Notes: generated by a model not told the origin, from the letters alone. A stretch of DNA of 64,000 nt from JAMXLO01 sp963818775 (GCA_963818775.1 CAWFUF010000032.1:62001-126000); one strand, 5' to 3'; positions 51,469 to 61,008 are shown, numbered from the stretch's first letter. Numbers and translations are program-made.

Positions 51469-52725
51469 GTGAAATACCTGTTCGTCCACCAGAACTTTCC
51501 TGGACAGTACCTGCACCTCGTCCGTCACCTCGTCGCGTCCAAACAGCATGACCTGGTGTTCATCACCGAGCCAAACGCCAATCGGATTCCCGGCGTGCGA
51601 ACAGTTCCATATGCGAAGCCGAAGGGTGCGGCGGCGGAAGCGCATATCGCGGCGCGCGAACTGGACGCGGCGGTGCGGCGTGCGGAGATCGTGGCGCACA
51701 CCGGGGCCACTCTGAAGCAGCTCGGCTTCGAGCCCGATATCATCATTGGCCATCACGGCTGGGGCGAGCTGCTCAACATCCGCGACGTCTGGCCCGATAC
51801 GCCGCTGCTCGGCTATCTGGAATTCTACTATTGCATCAACGGCATCGATGTCGGGTTCGATCCGGAATTCCCGACGCATACCGCGGACCACCCGCGCATA
51901 CGGGCAAAGAATGCTGTCAATCTGCTCGCGCTCAACCTCGGGGCGCACGCGCAGACGCCGACCAGATGGCAGCTATCGACCTATCCGGAGTGGGCGCGGA
52001 AATCCATCACGCTGCTGCCGGAAGGGGTCAATCTCGATATATGCAAGCCGAATCCGCAGGTGCGGCGGCGCAGCCTCAAGATCGGCGACGCTGTCATCAA
52101 GCCGAACGAGAAACTGATCACCTACGTGGCGCGCGACCTTGAGCCGTATCGCGGCTTCCATGTGATGATGCGCGCGGTGCCGCACCTGCTGCGCGCGCGC
52201 AAGGATGCGCGCGTGGTGATGGTCGGCGGGGACGGGATCAGCTACGGCATGCCTCCGGCGGAAGGCACCTGGCGGCAGAAGATGCTGGCGGAACTCGGCG
52301 ACGGCATCGACCCACAGCGCGTGGTGTTTCCTGGCCGCGTCGATTATCCGACCTATGTGGCGATGCTGCAGCGCTCGGACGCGCACGTGTACCTGACCTA
52401 TCCATTCGTTGCGTCATGGTCGTTGCGCGAGGCGATGTCGGCGGGCTGCGTCGTGATCGGCAGCGACACGCCGACAGTGAGCGAGTTCGTGGCACACGAG
52501 CAGAACGGGCTGCTGGTGCCGTTCTTCGATCCGAAGGGACTGGCGCAGTCGGTTTTGCGGGTGCTGGAGGATGCGCCCCTCGCACGCGGCCTGCGGGAGA
52601 ATGCACGGCGTTACGCCGAGAAGCACCTGGCGATGGCGGATTATATAGCGGCGTACGAGGCGTTGATCGCGCGCGTGACGGGGGCTGGCGCCAGTCAGTC
52701 CTCGGCCGCCAGCCGTGCTGCCTGA
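51469..52725 (+). CDS. GT4-family glycosyltransferase
   Basis: 418 residues, GTG start at 51469. N-terminal Rossmann domain MKYLFVHQNFPGQYLHLVRHL; C-terminal donor-binding domain with LITYVARDLEPYRGF, VFPGRVDYPTYVAML and the sugar-nucleotide motif region SLREAMSAGCVVIGSDTPTVSEF. Follows the ChW-like gene by 23 bases and probably shares its operon. It overlaps the convergent prfA gene by 31 bases. Sugar and acceptor unknown; likely surface polysaccharide or glycoprotein. Confidence 0.92.
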   Translation: MKYLFVHQNFPGQYLHLVRHLVASKQHDLVFITEPNANRIPGVRTVPYAKPKGAAAEAHIAARELDAAVRRAEIVAHTGATLKQLGFEPDIIIGHHGWGELLNIRDVWPDTPLLGYLEFYYCINGIDVGFDPEFPTHTADHPRIRAKNAVNLLALNLGAHAQTPTRWQLSTYPEWARKSITLLPEGVNLDICKPNPQVRRRSLKIGDAVIKPNEKLITYVARDLEPYRGFHVMMRAVPHLLRARKDARVVMVGGDGISYGMPPAEGTWRQKMLAELGDGIDPQRVVFPGRVDYPTYVAMLQRSDAHVYLTYPFVASWSLREAMSAGCVVIGSDTPTVSEFVAHEQNGLLVPFFDPKGLAQSVLRVLEDAPLARGLRENARRYAEKHLAMADYIAAYEALIARVTGAGASQSSAASRAA

Positions 52726-53750
52726 TCTTCCGCAGTCAGCGCATCGATGAACTCGTCGAGTTCGCCCATCATGACGCGGTCGATCTTGTACAGCGTCAGA
52801 TTGATGCGGTGATCGGACACGCGGCCCTGCGGGAAGTTATAGGTGCGGATTCGCTCGGAGCGATCGCCGGTGCCGACCTGAGCCTTGCGGTCGGCGGCGC
52901 GGGTGGCGTGCGCCGTGGCGCGCTGCTGCTCATAGAGCCGGGCGCGCAGGATCTTCATCGCCTTGGCGCGGTTCTTGTGCTGGCTCTTCTCCTCCTGCAT
53001 CGCGACCACGATCCCGGAGGGGATGTGTGTGATGCGCACAGCACTTTCCGTCTTGTTGACGTGCTGTCCGCCGGCGCCCGATGCGCGATACACGTCGATA
53101 CGCAGATCGGTCTCGTCGACCTGCACATCGACTTCCTCCGCTTCGGGCAGCACCGCGACGGTGACGGTGGAGGTGTGAATGCGCCCCTGGCTTTCCGTGG
53201 TCGGCACGCGCTGCACGCGGTGCACGCCCAATTCGTATTTGAGGCGAGCGAATACGCCGCGGCCGGTGATCTCGGCGATGCCTTCCTTCAGACCGCCCAG
53301 CTCGGTGTCGTTGTATTCAAGGATTTCCCAGCGCCAGCCTTTGCTCTCCGCATAGCGCTGATACATCCCGAACAGCTCGGTCGCGAACAAAGCCGCCTCG
53401 TCGCCACCGGCGGCAGGTCGCATCTCCAGGATCGCCGCGCGTTCATCGGCTGCGTCCTTCGGCAACAGCGCGATGCGGATCCCGTGCTGCAGGCTCGGTA
53501 TGCGCTCCTTGAGTTCGCGCAGTTCGGCTTCCGCCAGTTCGCGCATCTCGGGATCGGCGAGCAGCGACTCCGCATCATCCTGCGCGCGCTCGGCGGCGCG
53601 CAGGTCGCCGATGCGTGCAACCACCGGCTCGATGTCGGCGAGCTCCTTGGAGGCCTTCACATAGGCCTCGCCGGACAGGCCGTGGGTCAGCATGTCGCGC
53701 AGTTCCTCGGCGCGCGCGGCGATGCGGTCCAGCTTTGGTGCCAGGGTCAT
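52695..53750 (-). CDS. prfA: Peptide chain release factor 1
   Basis: 351 residues; ends translation at UAA and UAG. The catalytic GGQ lies in GAGGQHVNKTESAVR, and the codon-recognition PxT region is RVPTTESQGRIHTS. Length is normal. It overlaps the hisS stop by four bases, indicating coupled expression, and its 3' end overlaps the convergent glycosyltransferase gene. Confidence 0.97.
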   Translation of the reverse strand: MTLAPKLDRIAARAEELRDMLTHGLSGEAYVKASKELADIEPVVARIGDLRAAERAQDDAESLLADPEMRELAEAELRELKERIPSLQHGIRIALLPKDAADERAAILEMRPAAGGDEAALFATELFGMYQRYAESKGWRWEILEYNDTELGGLKEGIAEITGRGVFARLKYELGVHRVQRVPTTESQGRIHTSTVTVAVLPEAEEVDVQVDETDLRIDVYRASGAGGQHVNKTESAVRITHIPSGIVVAMQEEKSQHKNRAKAMKILRARLYEQQRATAHATRAADRKAQVGTGDRSERIRTYNFPQGRVSDHRINLTLYKIDRVMMGELDEFIDALTAEDQAARLAAED

Positions 53751-54985
53751 CGCAGTCGAGCGGCGAGCTCCGCCAGCGCGACCGCCTCCTGTTCGCCGGT
53801 CGCGAGGTCCTTCACCTGAGCGACGCCGTGCGCGATGTCGTCATCGCCGATGATGACCGCGGCACGCGCGCCGATCCGGTTGGCACGTTCCATGCGCCGG
53901 CGCAGGTTGCCGCGATATGCCATCTCGGCGCGGATGCCGGCGTTGCGCAGCGTCTGCAGCACATCGAGCGCCGCCGCTTCCGCGCTGTCACCGACCGGCA
54001 CCACCGCGACGGCTGCCGGCGCAGGCGGCGGGTCTTCCAGCAGCATGGCGAGTCGCTCGATTCCAGCCGCCCAGCCAACCGCCGGCGTGGGCGGCCCGCC
54101 CATTTCCTCCACCAGACCGTCGTAGCGGCCACCGCCCATCACCGTGCCCTGCGCGCCGAGCTTGTCGGTGACGAACTCGAAGGCGGTGTGGCCATAATAA
54201 TCCAGACCGCGCACGATGCGTGGGTTCTCGCGGAACGGCACGCCGAAGCGGTCGAGATGCGTCTGCAGCCGCGCGTAGAACGTGGCGGCGGCTTCGGTGA
54301 GATAACCGGCGATGGTCGGCGCGTTGGCCACAATCCGGCGGTCTTTCTCTTCCTTTGAGTCGAGGATGCGCAGCGGGTTGCGTTCGAGCCGCGCCAGACT
54401 GTCGGCCGACAGCGATCCCTGGTGTTCGGTAAAGTACTTGACCAGGGCATCGCGGTAGGCCTGGCGGCTTTCCTTGTCACCGAGCGTGTTGATCTCCAGG
54501 ACCGTCTCGCCGGCGACGCCGAGGGCTTTCAGAATGTCCCAGCCGCAGGCGATGACCTCGGCGTCGGCGAGCGGTTCGGCCGAGCCGATCAGCTCGATGT
54601 CGATCTGGTGGAACTGGCGGTAGCGACCCTTCTGGGGGCGCTCGTAACGGAACATCGGGCCGGCGCAGAAGATCTTCTGTGGCAGCGACTGGGTGAGGCC
54701 GTTGGTCACAAGCGCGCGGCAGAGGCCGGCGGTGGCCTCCGGACGCAGGGTGATGTGGTCGCCGCCGCGGTCCGCGAACGAATACATCTCCTTCATCACC
54801 ACGTCGGAGGTCTCGCCGAGGGTGCGGGAGAACACGCGGGTGTCCTCGAAGATCGGCGTGGACCACTCGTCGAAGCCGTAGGTGGCGGCGACGCGGCGGG
54901 CGGTGTCGATCACGTGCTGATGGCGGCGCTGGTCCTCGCCGATCAGGTCGTGGGTGCCGCGGGCGGGTTGGAGTTCGGTGGCCAT
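53747..54985 (-). CDS. hisS: Histidyl-tRNA synthetase
   Basis: 412 residues, class II synthetase. It has motif 2 FRYERPQKGRYRQFHQ, the histidine-A motif region RGLDYYGHTAFEF, motif 3 GGGRYDGLVEEMGG ... GWAAGIERL, and a C-terminal anticodon-binding domain. Length is normal. It is the upstream gene of the hisS-prfA pair. Confidence 0.97.
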   Translation of the reverse strand: MATELQPARGTHDLIGEDQRRHQHVIDTARRVAATYGFDEWSTPIFEDTRVFSRTLGETSDVVMKEMYSFADRGGDHITLRPEATAGLCRALVTNGLTQSLPQKIFCAGPMFRYERPQKGRYRQFHQIDIELIGSAEPLADAEVIACGWDILKALGVAGETVLEINTLGDKESRQAYRDALVKYFTEHQGSLSADSLARLERNPLRILDSKEEKDRRIVANAPTIAGYLTEAAATFYARLQTHLDRFGVPFRENPRIVRGLDYYGHTAFEFVTDKLGAQGTVMGGGRYDGLVEEMGGPPTPAVGWAAGIERLAMLLEDPPPAPAAVAVVPVGDSAEAAALDVLQTLRNAGIRAEMAYRGNLRRRMERANRIGARAAVIIGDDDIAHGVAQVKDLATGEQEAVALAELAARLR

Positions 54986-55114
54986 GTGCGTCCGGCTGAT
55001 GTGGTCGCCTGTGGTGGGTGCGGCAAGCTAGCCGGAAGCCGTCAGAACGCAAGCACGGCGTTGAGATCGGCGTGTAAATACACTATCTTGTTGATGTCTA
55101 CACAGGACCGCGTC

Positions 55115-55390
55115 ATGCCGCTGAACATCAGGGACGAGGACACCAATCGTCTGGCGGAAAAGCTTGCCAGCCGGATGCGCTCGAAGAAGACGGCGGCGGT
55201 GAAGAGCGCTCTGCGCAACGAACTCGACCGCCTCGAAGAGAAAGTCCCGCTGCGCCAGCGCTTGCGCCCCTTGCAGGATCGGGTGATGTCGCGGGCGTCC
55301 ACGGGGCTGGAGGCGGATAAGGCGTTCTACGACGGGCTCAGCGGCCACAGCTGGTGTTCATCGATGCTTCCGCCATTGTCGCCATCCTGA
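55115..55390 (+). CDS. vapB: VapB-type antitoxin
   Basis: 91 residues, start ATG 55115 after AGGA; an ATG at 55094 is possible. N-terminal MPLNIRDEDTNRLAEKLA and SKKTAAVKSALRNELDRLEE match the Rv0623-type VapB antitoxins, which bind DNA with a swapped-hairpin or ribbon fold and wrap the toxin with their C-terminus. It overlaps vapC by 37 bases, the usual arrangement. It should repress its own promoter. Confidence 0.87.
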   Translation: MPLNIRDEDTNRLAEKLASRMRSKKTAAVKSALRNELDRLEEKVPLRQRLRPLQDRVMSRASTGLEADKAFYDGLSGHSWCSSMLPPLSPS

Positions 55391-55755
55391 CACGTGAGAC
55401 GGAAGCAGACGCTCTGGCGGATCGGCTGGATGGCGCCACAGGATGCATCACCTCGCCGATTGCAATGTTCGAGGCGGCACTTGCGATCTGTCGCAAGCGC
55501 CAGGCCAGCGTGACTGAGGCGCGAGTCGACGTCGGGGAGTTCCTCGACATCGCCCGGATCGGCGTGGTCGCGATTACGCCAGCGGACGGCGATGCTGCAC
55601 TGGAGGCATTCGACCGTTATGGCAAGGGGCGGAATCACCCTGCGCAGCTCAACCTGGCGGACTGCTTCGCCTACGCGATGGCGAAGAACCGGCGCGTGTC
55701 CCTGCTGTTCAAGGGCTACGACTTCGACAAGACGGATATTGCGGACGGCCGATAG
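55354..55755 (+). CDS. vapC: VapC PIN-domain ribonuclease toxin
   Basis: 133 residues, GTG start at 55354. The PIN active site acids are visible: Asp4 in MFIDASAIVAIL, Glu41 in MFEAAL, Asp in NLADCFAYAMA. Members cleave tRNA or rRNA. Intact in length and motifs, so the module is probably functional. Sits next to vapB between hisS and ispG. Confidence 0.9.
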   Translation: MFIDASAIVAILTRETEADALADRLDGATGCITSPIAMFEAALAICRKRQASVTEARVDVGEFLDIARIGVVAITPADGDAALEAFDRYGKGRNHPAQLNLADCFAYAMAKNRRVSLLFKGYDFDKTDIADGR

Positions 55756-55787
55756 TGCGCGTCATTTCGTCTGGTCGAAGCGATGGA

Positions 55788-56108
55788 TCACCGCGCGTCC
55801 TCAGCCGATAGCGCGATCCAGTCCGCCGCGATGCGCGCCCGGAACGCCGGATCGACCAGCGACAGATCGACGATGTCGACCTTGAACGGCAGATCGGATT
55901 CGGACAGCGCCTCGGCGATCTGACCGATTGTGTCCAATCCGAGCGGACGGTCCCATTCGAGCGCGAGGTCGAGGTCGGAATACTGTCGAGCCCCGCCATG
56001 AGCGCGCGATCCGAAAACGTAGGCTCGTGCGCCTTGCGGCAGGTGCGCGCAGAGCACGGCGCGAACGATGGCGGCATGGCCTTCGCACAGGTCCAGTGCG
56101 GTCGTCAT
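55788..56108 (-). CDS. MNT-type nucleotidyltransferase antitoxin
   Basis: 106 residues. It carries the minimal nucleotidyltransferase motif GS-x10-DxD (FGSRAHGGARQYSDLDLAL, Gly33-Ser34 and Asp45/Asp47). In HEPN-MNT modules this protein adenylylates or otherwise blocks the HEPN RNase. ATG at 56108 overlaps the stop of the HEPN remnant as ATGA, a typical pair arrangement. It is in frame with the 5' part of the broken HEPN gene by accident. Confidence 0.88.
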   Translation of the reverse strand: MTTALDLCEGHAAIVRAVLCAHLPQGARAYVFGSRAHGGARQYSDLDLALEWDRPLGLDTIGQIAEALSESDLPFKVDIVDLSLVDPAFRARIAADWIALSAEDAR

Positions 56109-56486
56109 CGCAGGCGCTTTTGCAGTTGGTCCCGAAGATGGGTCGCTTCGGCCAGGAACTCCGGGATCCCGGCGGCAACCTGCGCGGCGATGGCTGCTGC
56201 GTATGTGTGACTGGTCCGCGCCCGCATGTCGCGATAGCGGCGCCACGCAGGCCAGTCGCCGCGCAGCAGACCTTGCTCGTTGCCCGTGCGGATCAGGTCC
56301 TGGAACGGCACCTGGCCGTAGATGTCCGGCGAAGGTGCGATCAGCCGCAAATAGCGTCGCAGCATCCAGGCCGTCGCGCAACTGGTCACCGTCTGGTTCC
56401 CGGCGATGTCGATCGAGCCCCTCTCGCAGCCTCGCGACCGCGTTCACGAATGGACTGATGTCGAGCGGTGTGCCGGGATCACTCAT
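56105..56486 (-). pseudogene. HEPN-domain (NTase substrate-binding type) gene with deletion and frameshift
   Basis: The 5' part in one frame reads PLDISPFVNAVARLREGLDR ... QLRDGLDAATL, like the start of HI0074-type HEPN proteins. The rest of the domain continues in another frame (TAWMLRRYLRLIAPSPDIYG ... RDMRARTSHTYAAAI). In intact relatives about a dozen residues separate the RDG and AWKML segments; here they overlap, so about 38-40 bases are missing. The RNase motif R-x4-H is kept in the 3' part. A shortened product from GTG 56389 (94 residues) is possible. Confidence 0.72.
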
Positions 56487-56490
56487 GCAT

Positions 56491-57615
56491 TCATTCGGCC
56501 GCCAGCTTCTCGGCCTCCTTCGCCGCCTTCAGCTCCTCGGCCTTCGCCTCCACGAGTTCGACGATGTGCTCCACCATGTCCCGGCCATCGATCGTGTGGT
56601 CCGTCTTGCCGGCGCGATAAATCATGTGGCGCCCGTTGCCGCCGCCGGTCAGGCCGATATCGGTCATCAGTGCCTCGCCCGGCCCGTTCACGACGCAGCC
56701 GATGATGGACAGCGTGATCGGCGTCTCGATATGCGCCAGCCGTTCCTCCAGCGTCTGCACCGTCTGGATCACGTTGAACCCCTGCCGCGCGCAGGACGGG
56801 CACGACACCACCTTCACGCCGCGGTGGCGGATGCCGAGGGCCTTCAGCAGGTCCCAACCTACCCGGACTTCCTCCTCCGGCTCGTCCGAGAGCGACACCC
56901 GCAAGGTGTCGCCGATGCCGGCCCAGAGCAGCGAGCCCAGCCCAACGGCCGACTTCACCGTGCCCATTCGCCGGCCGCCAGCCTCGGTGATGCCGATATG
57001 CAGCGGGTGGTCGCACACCTCGGCGAGCTGCTGATACGCGGCCACCGCCAGGAACACGTCGGACGCCTTCACGCTGATCTTGAAGTCGTGGAAGTCGTGC
57101 TGCTGTAGGATGTCGGCGTGGTACAGCGCGCTCTCCACCAGCGCCTCGGGGTTCGGCTCGCCGTATTTCTCCAGCAGATGCTTCTCCAGCGAACCGGCGT
57201 TCACGCCGATCCGCATCGAACAACCGTGATCGCGCGCCGCCCGGATCACTTCCTTCACGCGCTCCTGGCTGCCGATGTTGCCCGGGTTGATGCGCAGGCA
57301 CGCGGCACCGCTGTCCGCCGCCTCGATTGCGCGTTTGTAGTGGAAGTGGATGTCGGCGACGATCGGTACGTTTACCTCGTGCACGATGTCCTTCAGTGCA
57401 AGCGCGCTCTCCTGGTCGGGACAGGACACGCGGACGATGTCCACCCCTGCCAGCTCCGCACGCCGGATCTGCGCCACCGTGCCCGCGACGTCCGTGGTCA
57501 GCGTATTGGTCATGGTCTGCACGGTGATCGGAGCGTCGTCGCCCACCGGCACGCGGCCGACATAGACGCGGCGCGACTTCCGCCGGACGATCTCCTGGTA
57601 CGGCCGGTAGCTCAT
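56491..57615 (-). CDS. ispG: 4-hydroxy-3-methylbut-2-enyl-diphosphate synthase
   Basis: 374 residues; the penultimate step of the MEP isoprenoid pathway. [4Fe-4S] ligands are in SCPSCARQGFNV and IIGCVVNGPGEA; the TIM barrel carries VADIHFHYKRAI and RINPGNIGS. Start ATG 57615 follows GAGAGGGACA. It lies 64 bases downstream of rodZ, a common proteobacterial pairing. The next gene downstream is the HEPN remnant rather than the usual hisS. Confidence 0.97.
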   Translation of the reverse strand: MSYRPYQEIVRRKSRRVYVGRVPVGDDAPITVQTMTNTLTTDVAGTVAQIRRAELAGVDIVRVSCPDQESALALKDIVHEVNVPIVADIHFHYKRAIEAADSGAACLRINPGNIGSQERVKEVIRAARDHGCSMRIGVNAGSLEKHLLEKYGEPNPEALVESALYHADILQQHDFHDFKISVKASDVFLAVAAYQQLAEVCDHPLHIGITEAGGRRMGTVKSAVGLGSLLWAGIGDTLRVSLSDEPEEEVRVGWDLLKALGIRHRGVKVVSCPSCARQGFNVIQTVQTLEERLAHIETPITLSIIGCVVNGPGEALMTDIGLTGGGNGRHMIYRAGKTDHTIDGRDMVEHIVELVEAKAEELKAAKEAEKLAAE

Positions 57616-57679
57616 ACTGTCCCTCTCCGTATGCTGCGGCGCAATGCTCGCCGATAATGGGGGTTCTGCCGCCGGATCG

Positions 57680-58642
57680 CTACTGGGGATTAGGCCGCTG
57701 GTTTGCCGCCGCCAAGCTGCCACCCTTGATCAGGTCCGGGTCGAGCGGCAGGTCGCGCCGCACCACGCCGCTGCCGCCGAGCGACGGGCTCGTCAGACCA
57801 TCCACCACAAGGTCGGTACCACCAGCATTCCCGGTCGTCAGCAACAGGTTTGGCTTTGGCGGTACCTCCCACGTTTCGCCGGGATGCATGATTCGGGTCA
57901 GCAGGACCGGGCCGGCCCGATCACGTACCTGCACCCAGGCGTCGGCGCTCGCCCGGAGCACAATCCGCGGTTGGTCGGACGGTTCGTCGGCAGCCGGCGG
58001 CGGCTCCAGCGCGGCAGCTGCCGCCGAAGTGGGGGAAATTGCCGGAACCGGCGGCGCCTCCGCCTGCTGCACCGGCGGCGCAACCGGCGCGGGAACCGAC
58101 GCGACGACCGGGGTTGCACTCGGCCGGACCGCCTGGTCCACCAGCGAGGCGAGACGCAGAGGGATCTGCATGCTGGTCTCGGCCGGCAGCCTGCCCTCGC
58201 CGGACAGGCGGTACCACCCTGCATAGGCTCCGACCGCCAACAGCACGCCCAGCAGTGCCACCGCACCGGCGGGCACGCCACGCTCTGGAGCCGGGACGGG
58301 AAAGGTCAGCTCGGTCTTCTCGTCCACCGCCGACGCCTCGGCCCTGAAGCGTCTGGCGGTCTCGTTCGGATCGAGACCCAAAGCGCCGGCGTAGGTGCGG
58401 AGAAAGTTGAGCGCATATGCGTTGCCTGGGAGCTCGCTGATCTGCCCGGCTTCCAGCGCTTCGATGTACTGCGGCCGAATGTGCAGCGCGGACGCCATTT
58501 CCTGTATCGACCAGCCGACCCGCTCGCGCGCGGCACGCAGCTCGGCCCCCGCCCTCGGCGCATCGGGAGGCGCCGCATCCCGTTCGATCGCCGACGAAAT
58601 GCTTCGGCATCTCGCCAGCGCGGATTTGCGATCCTGCATCAT
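57680..58642 (-). CDS. rodZ: RodZ-like cell-shape protein
   Basis: 320 residues: an N-terminal HTH of the Xre/HTH_25 type (GAELRAARERVGWSIQEMAS, YIEALEAGQISELPG), a single membrane helix at about 124-142 (AGAVALLGVLLAVGAYAGWY), a Pro/Ala-rich periplasmic linker and a DUF4115 domain (VLRASADAWVQVRD). RodZ links MreB to the envelope. The order rodZ-ispG matches that of E. coli. The first ~28 residues look unconserved, so a later start is possible. Confidence 0.92.
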   Translation of the reverse strand: MMQDRKSALARCRSISSAIERDAAPPDAPRAGAELRAARERVGWSIQEMASALHIRPQYIEALEAGQISELPGNAYALNFLRTYAGALGLDPNETARRFRAEASAVDEKTELTFPVPAPERGVPAGAVALLGVLLAVGAYAGWYRLSGEGRLPAETSMQIPLRLASLVDQAVRPSATPVVASVPAPVAPPVQQAEAPPVPAISPTSAAAAALEPPPAADEPSDQPRIVLRASADAWVQVRDRAGPVLLTRIMHPGETWEVPPKPNLLLTTGNAGGTDLVVDGLTSPSLGGSGVVRRDLPLDPDLIKGGSLAAANQRPNPQ

Positions 58643-58764
58643 GTTGGGCCCGCATCTGCGAGCTTGTTGTCTCTCAACGTCTTTACAGTGACTCTGTTTG
58701 CGGTCGCAGTCGAATGGTCTTTACCGAAGGATACGCGATTAAATCGTTAAAATTGGCCGCTCTG

Positions 58765-61008
58765 TCAGATGGCTAAGCCATGTTCGCGTGCCCAGACACT
58801 GATCGGCTCGCGGAGACTGGCAGCCCCCGAGGTGTTGCGTCTGATTGCAGTCAGCACGGGGCGGAATGCACCCAGATCGAGGTCAGCCAGCAGCGCCTTG
58901 ATCGGCATGATGCCGGAGGCCGGCATCGACAGGCTTTTGAAGCCAAGTCCGACCAGAGCCATCGCCTCCAGCGGTCGCGATGCCGCCTCGCCGCACAGCG
59001 AGACAGGGACACCCTTGCCGCCCTTGGCCGCGCGGGCCTTTTCCAGCAGGAACTCGAGCAGGCTCAGCACCGGCTGCGACAGCAGGTCGTAACGGCTGAA
59101 CAGCGCTGGCGTGCCACGATCGGCCGCGAACAGGAACTGCAGCAGGTCATTCGAGCCGACGGATACGAAGTCCACCTCACGCAGCAGCTCGTCCAACTGC
59201 CACATCAGCGCCGGGACTTCGAGCATGGTGCCGATGTCGAGACGCTCCGGCGCCGGGCGGACCCGCCGCGCCTCCGCCAGCAGCAGCGCGCGTGCTGCGC
59301 GGAATTCCGCCACCGTCGCGACCATGGGAAACATCACCGAAAGCGGCCGTCCGCCAGCCGCCAGCAGCAAGGCGCGCAACTGCCGGCGTAGCAGTGCCGG
59401 GCGGTCCAGGCCGATGCGCAGCGAGCGCCAACCCATCGCCGGATTCTCCTCCTCCGGCGCATCACCGGGCAGCAGCTTGTCGGCGCCCAGGTCGAGCGTG
59501 CGGAACAGCACCGGTCGTCCGCCGGCGGCATCCAGCACGCGGGCGTAGCTCGCCGCCTGCTCCGCGACATCGGCGATCGCGCCGCGCGCCAGCATGCCGA
59601 TCTCCGTGCGGTACAGGCCGATACCTTCCGCGCCGGTGGTGTCGAGCTGCGCCACCTCCATGGTGAGGCCGACATTCAACATCAGGCTGACCTTGACGCC
59701 GTCGGCAGTGATCCCCGGCCGATCCCGCAGCGGCGCCCAGCCGGCTTCCAACGCAGTCCTCGCCTCCAGCTCACGAAGATACGTCGACCGCACCTCGGCC
59801 TCCGGGCGGAGCACGAGCTGGCCGTCGTCGGCATCGACCACCGCCTCGTCACCTGGCTCTGCCGAGTCCAACATGCCGCGGGTGCCCCCCACCGCCGGCA
59901 GACCGAGGGCACGCGCCAGAATTGCGGCATGACCGGCGGGACTGGCCTCCTCGACCGCCACGCCGGCAATGCCCGCGGCGTGCCAGTCGAGCAACTCGGC
60001 TGGCCCGAGCCGGCGAGCGAGCAGGATGGCGCCGGGCGGCACGGTGGGGCGCGGCTGGTCGCCGTCCAACGCGCCAAGCAGCCGACCTGCCAGATCCTCC
60101 AGATCGGCGAGCCGTTCGCGCAAATAGGGGTCGGTTATCCGGCGCGTTCGGTCGTGCAGCTCGCCGGCGACGCGCTGGACCGCCGCTTCGGCAGACAGCC
60201 CGCTGTGGATCACCTCGGCGACCCGTTTTAGCCAACCCGCATCGGCGGCGATCAGGCGATAGGCCTGAAGCACATCGCGCGATGCCGACCCGTCCGCACC
60301 ATTCGCCAAGCCATCCGGTACGCCGGCAATCAGCTCATCGACGCCCTGCTGCATGCGCTGCGTGGCCTCGTGCAGCCGCGCCAGTTCGGCCTCCGGATCG
60401 TCAGCCAGCAGCCTGACCGGGCGGCGACGGTTGCCGTGCATCACGACCGGGCCGATGGCGATCCCGGGGACCAGGGTGGCTCCGGCGAACACGCGCGGCA
60501 CAGTGGCGGCCACGCCTTCCTCGGCGCTGTCGGCGGCACCGGCAGACGCCAGCACCTCGGCGAGCAGCATCGCCACCGTCTCCAGCTCGTCCACCTCCTC
60601 CTCCGAGTAGCCCCTCGGGTTGCGGTTCTGCACCGCAACCACGCCCAAAGTGCGACCGGCACGCCGCACAGGCGCTGCCAGCATGGACGCGAAAGGTTCT
60701 TCGTCGGTTTCCGGTCGATATGCGAAAGCTGGGTGGTTTTGCGCGTCCGGCAGGTTCATGACCTGTGCCGTGGCGGCGCAAAGGCCGACAATGCCCTCGC
60801 CAAAGCGAAGCCTGGTGTGGCCGATGGCTTTGGGGTTGAGCCCTTCGGTCGCGACGAGCTCCAGGATCTCGCCAGGCCGCGCGGCGTACACAGAACACAC
60901 CTCGCTCACCAGTTCGGCAGCCGCGAGATGGACAAGCTCCTGCAATGGCGCGGTGCCGTGCGCCATCGTCTCACGCAGTCTAGCCAGCAGCCGGCGGGGA
61001 GTGGGCAT
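58765..61008 (-). CDS. ptsP: PEP-protein phosphotransferase EI-Ntr
   Basis: 747 residues: an N-terminal GAF domain (about 20-160), then the enzyme I core with the phospho-histidine loop (SPAGHAAILARALGLPAVGG), PEP-binding TIM barrel (SVGSNDLLQFLFAADRG) and catalytic Cys in VSLCGEAASRP. It heads the nitrogen PTS phosphorelay, which senses glutamine through the GAF domain in enterics. NPr and EIIA-Ntr are not in the window. ATG overlaps the nitronate monooxygenase stop by one base. Confidence 0.96.
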   Translation of the reverse strand: MPTPRRLLARLRETMAHGTAPLQELVHLAAAELVSEVCSVYAARPGEILELVATEGLNPKAIGHTRLRFGEGIVGLCAATAQVMNLPDAQNHPAFAYRPETDEEPFASMLAAPVRRAGRTLGVVAVQNRNPRGYSEEEVDELETVAMLLAEVLASAGAADSAEEGVAATVPRVFAGATLVPGIAIGPVVMHGNRRRPVRLLADDPEAELARLHEATQRMQQGVDELIAGVPDGLANGADGSASRDVLQAYRLIAADAGWLKRVAEVIHSGLSAEAAVQRVAGELHDRTRRITDPYLRERLADLEDLAGRLLGALDGDQPRPTVPPGAILLARRLGPAELLDWHAAGIAGVAVEEASPAGHAAILARALGLPAVGGTRGMLDSAEPGDEAVVDADDGQLVLRPEAEVRSTYLRELEARTALEAGWAPLRDRPGITADGVKVSLMLNVGLTMEVAQLDTTGAEGIGLYRTEIGMLARGAIADVAEQAASYARVLDAAGGRPVLFRTLDLGADKLLPGDAPEEENPAMGWRSLRIGLDRPALLRRQLRALLLAAGGRPLSVMFPMVATVAEFRAARALLLAEARRVRPAPERLDIGTMLEVPALMWQLDELLREVDFVSVGSNDLLQFLFAADRGTPALFSRYDLLSQPVLSLLEFLLEKARAAKGGKGVPVSLCGEAASRPLEAMALVGLGFKSLSMPASGIMPIKALLADLDLGAFRPVLTAIRRNTSGAASLREPISVWAREHGLAI

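Noticed and set aside
56109..56486. HEPN 5' part plus MNT as one fused 232-residue protein
   Set aside because: The fusion frame between them is arginine- and proline-rich nonsense, whereas the HEPN domain clearly continues in another frame; the join is an accident of the frameshift.
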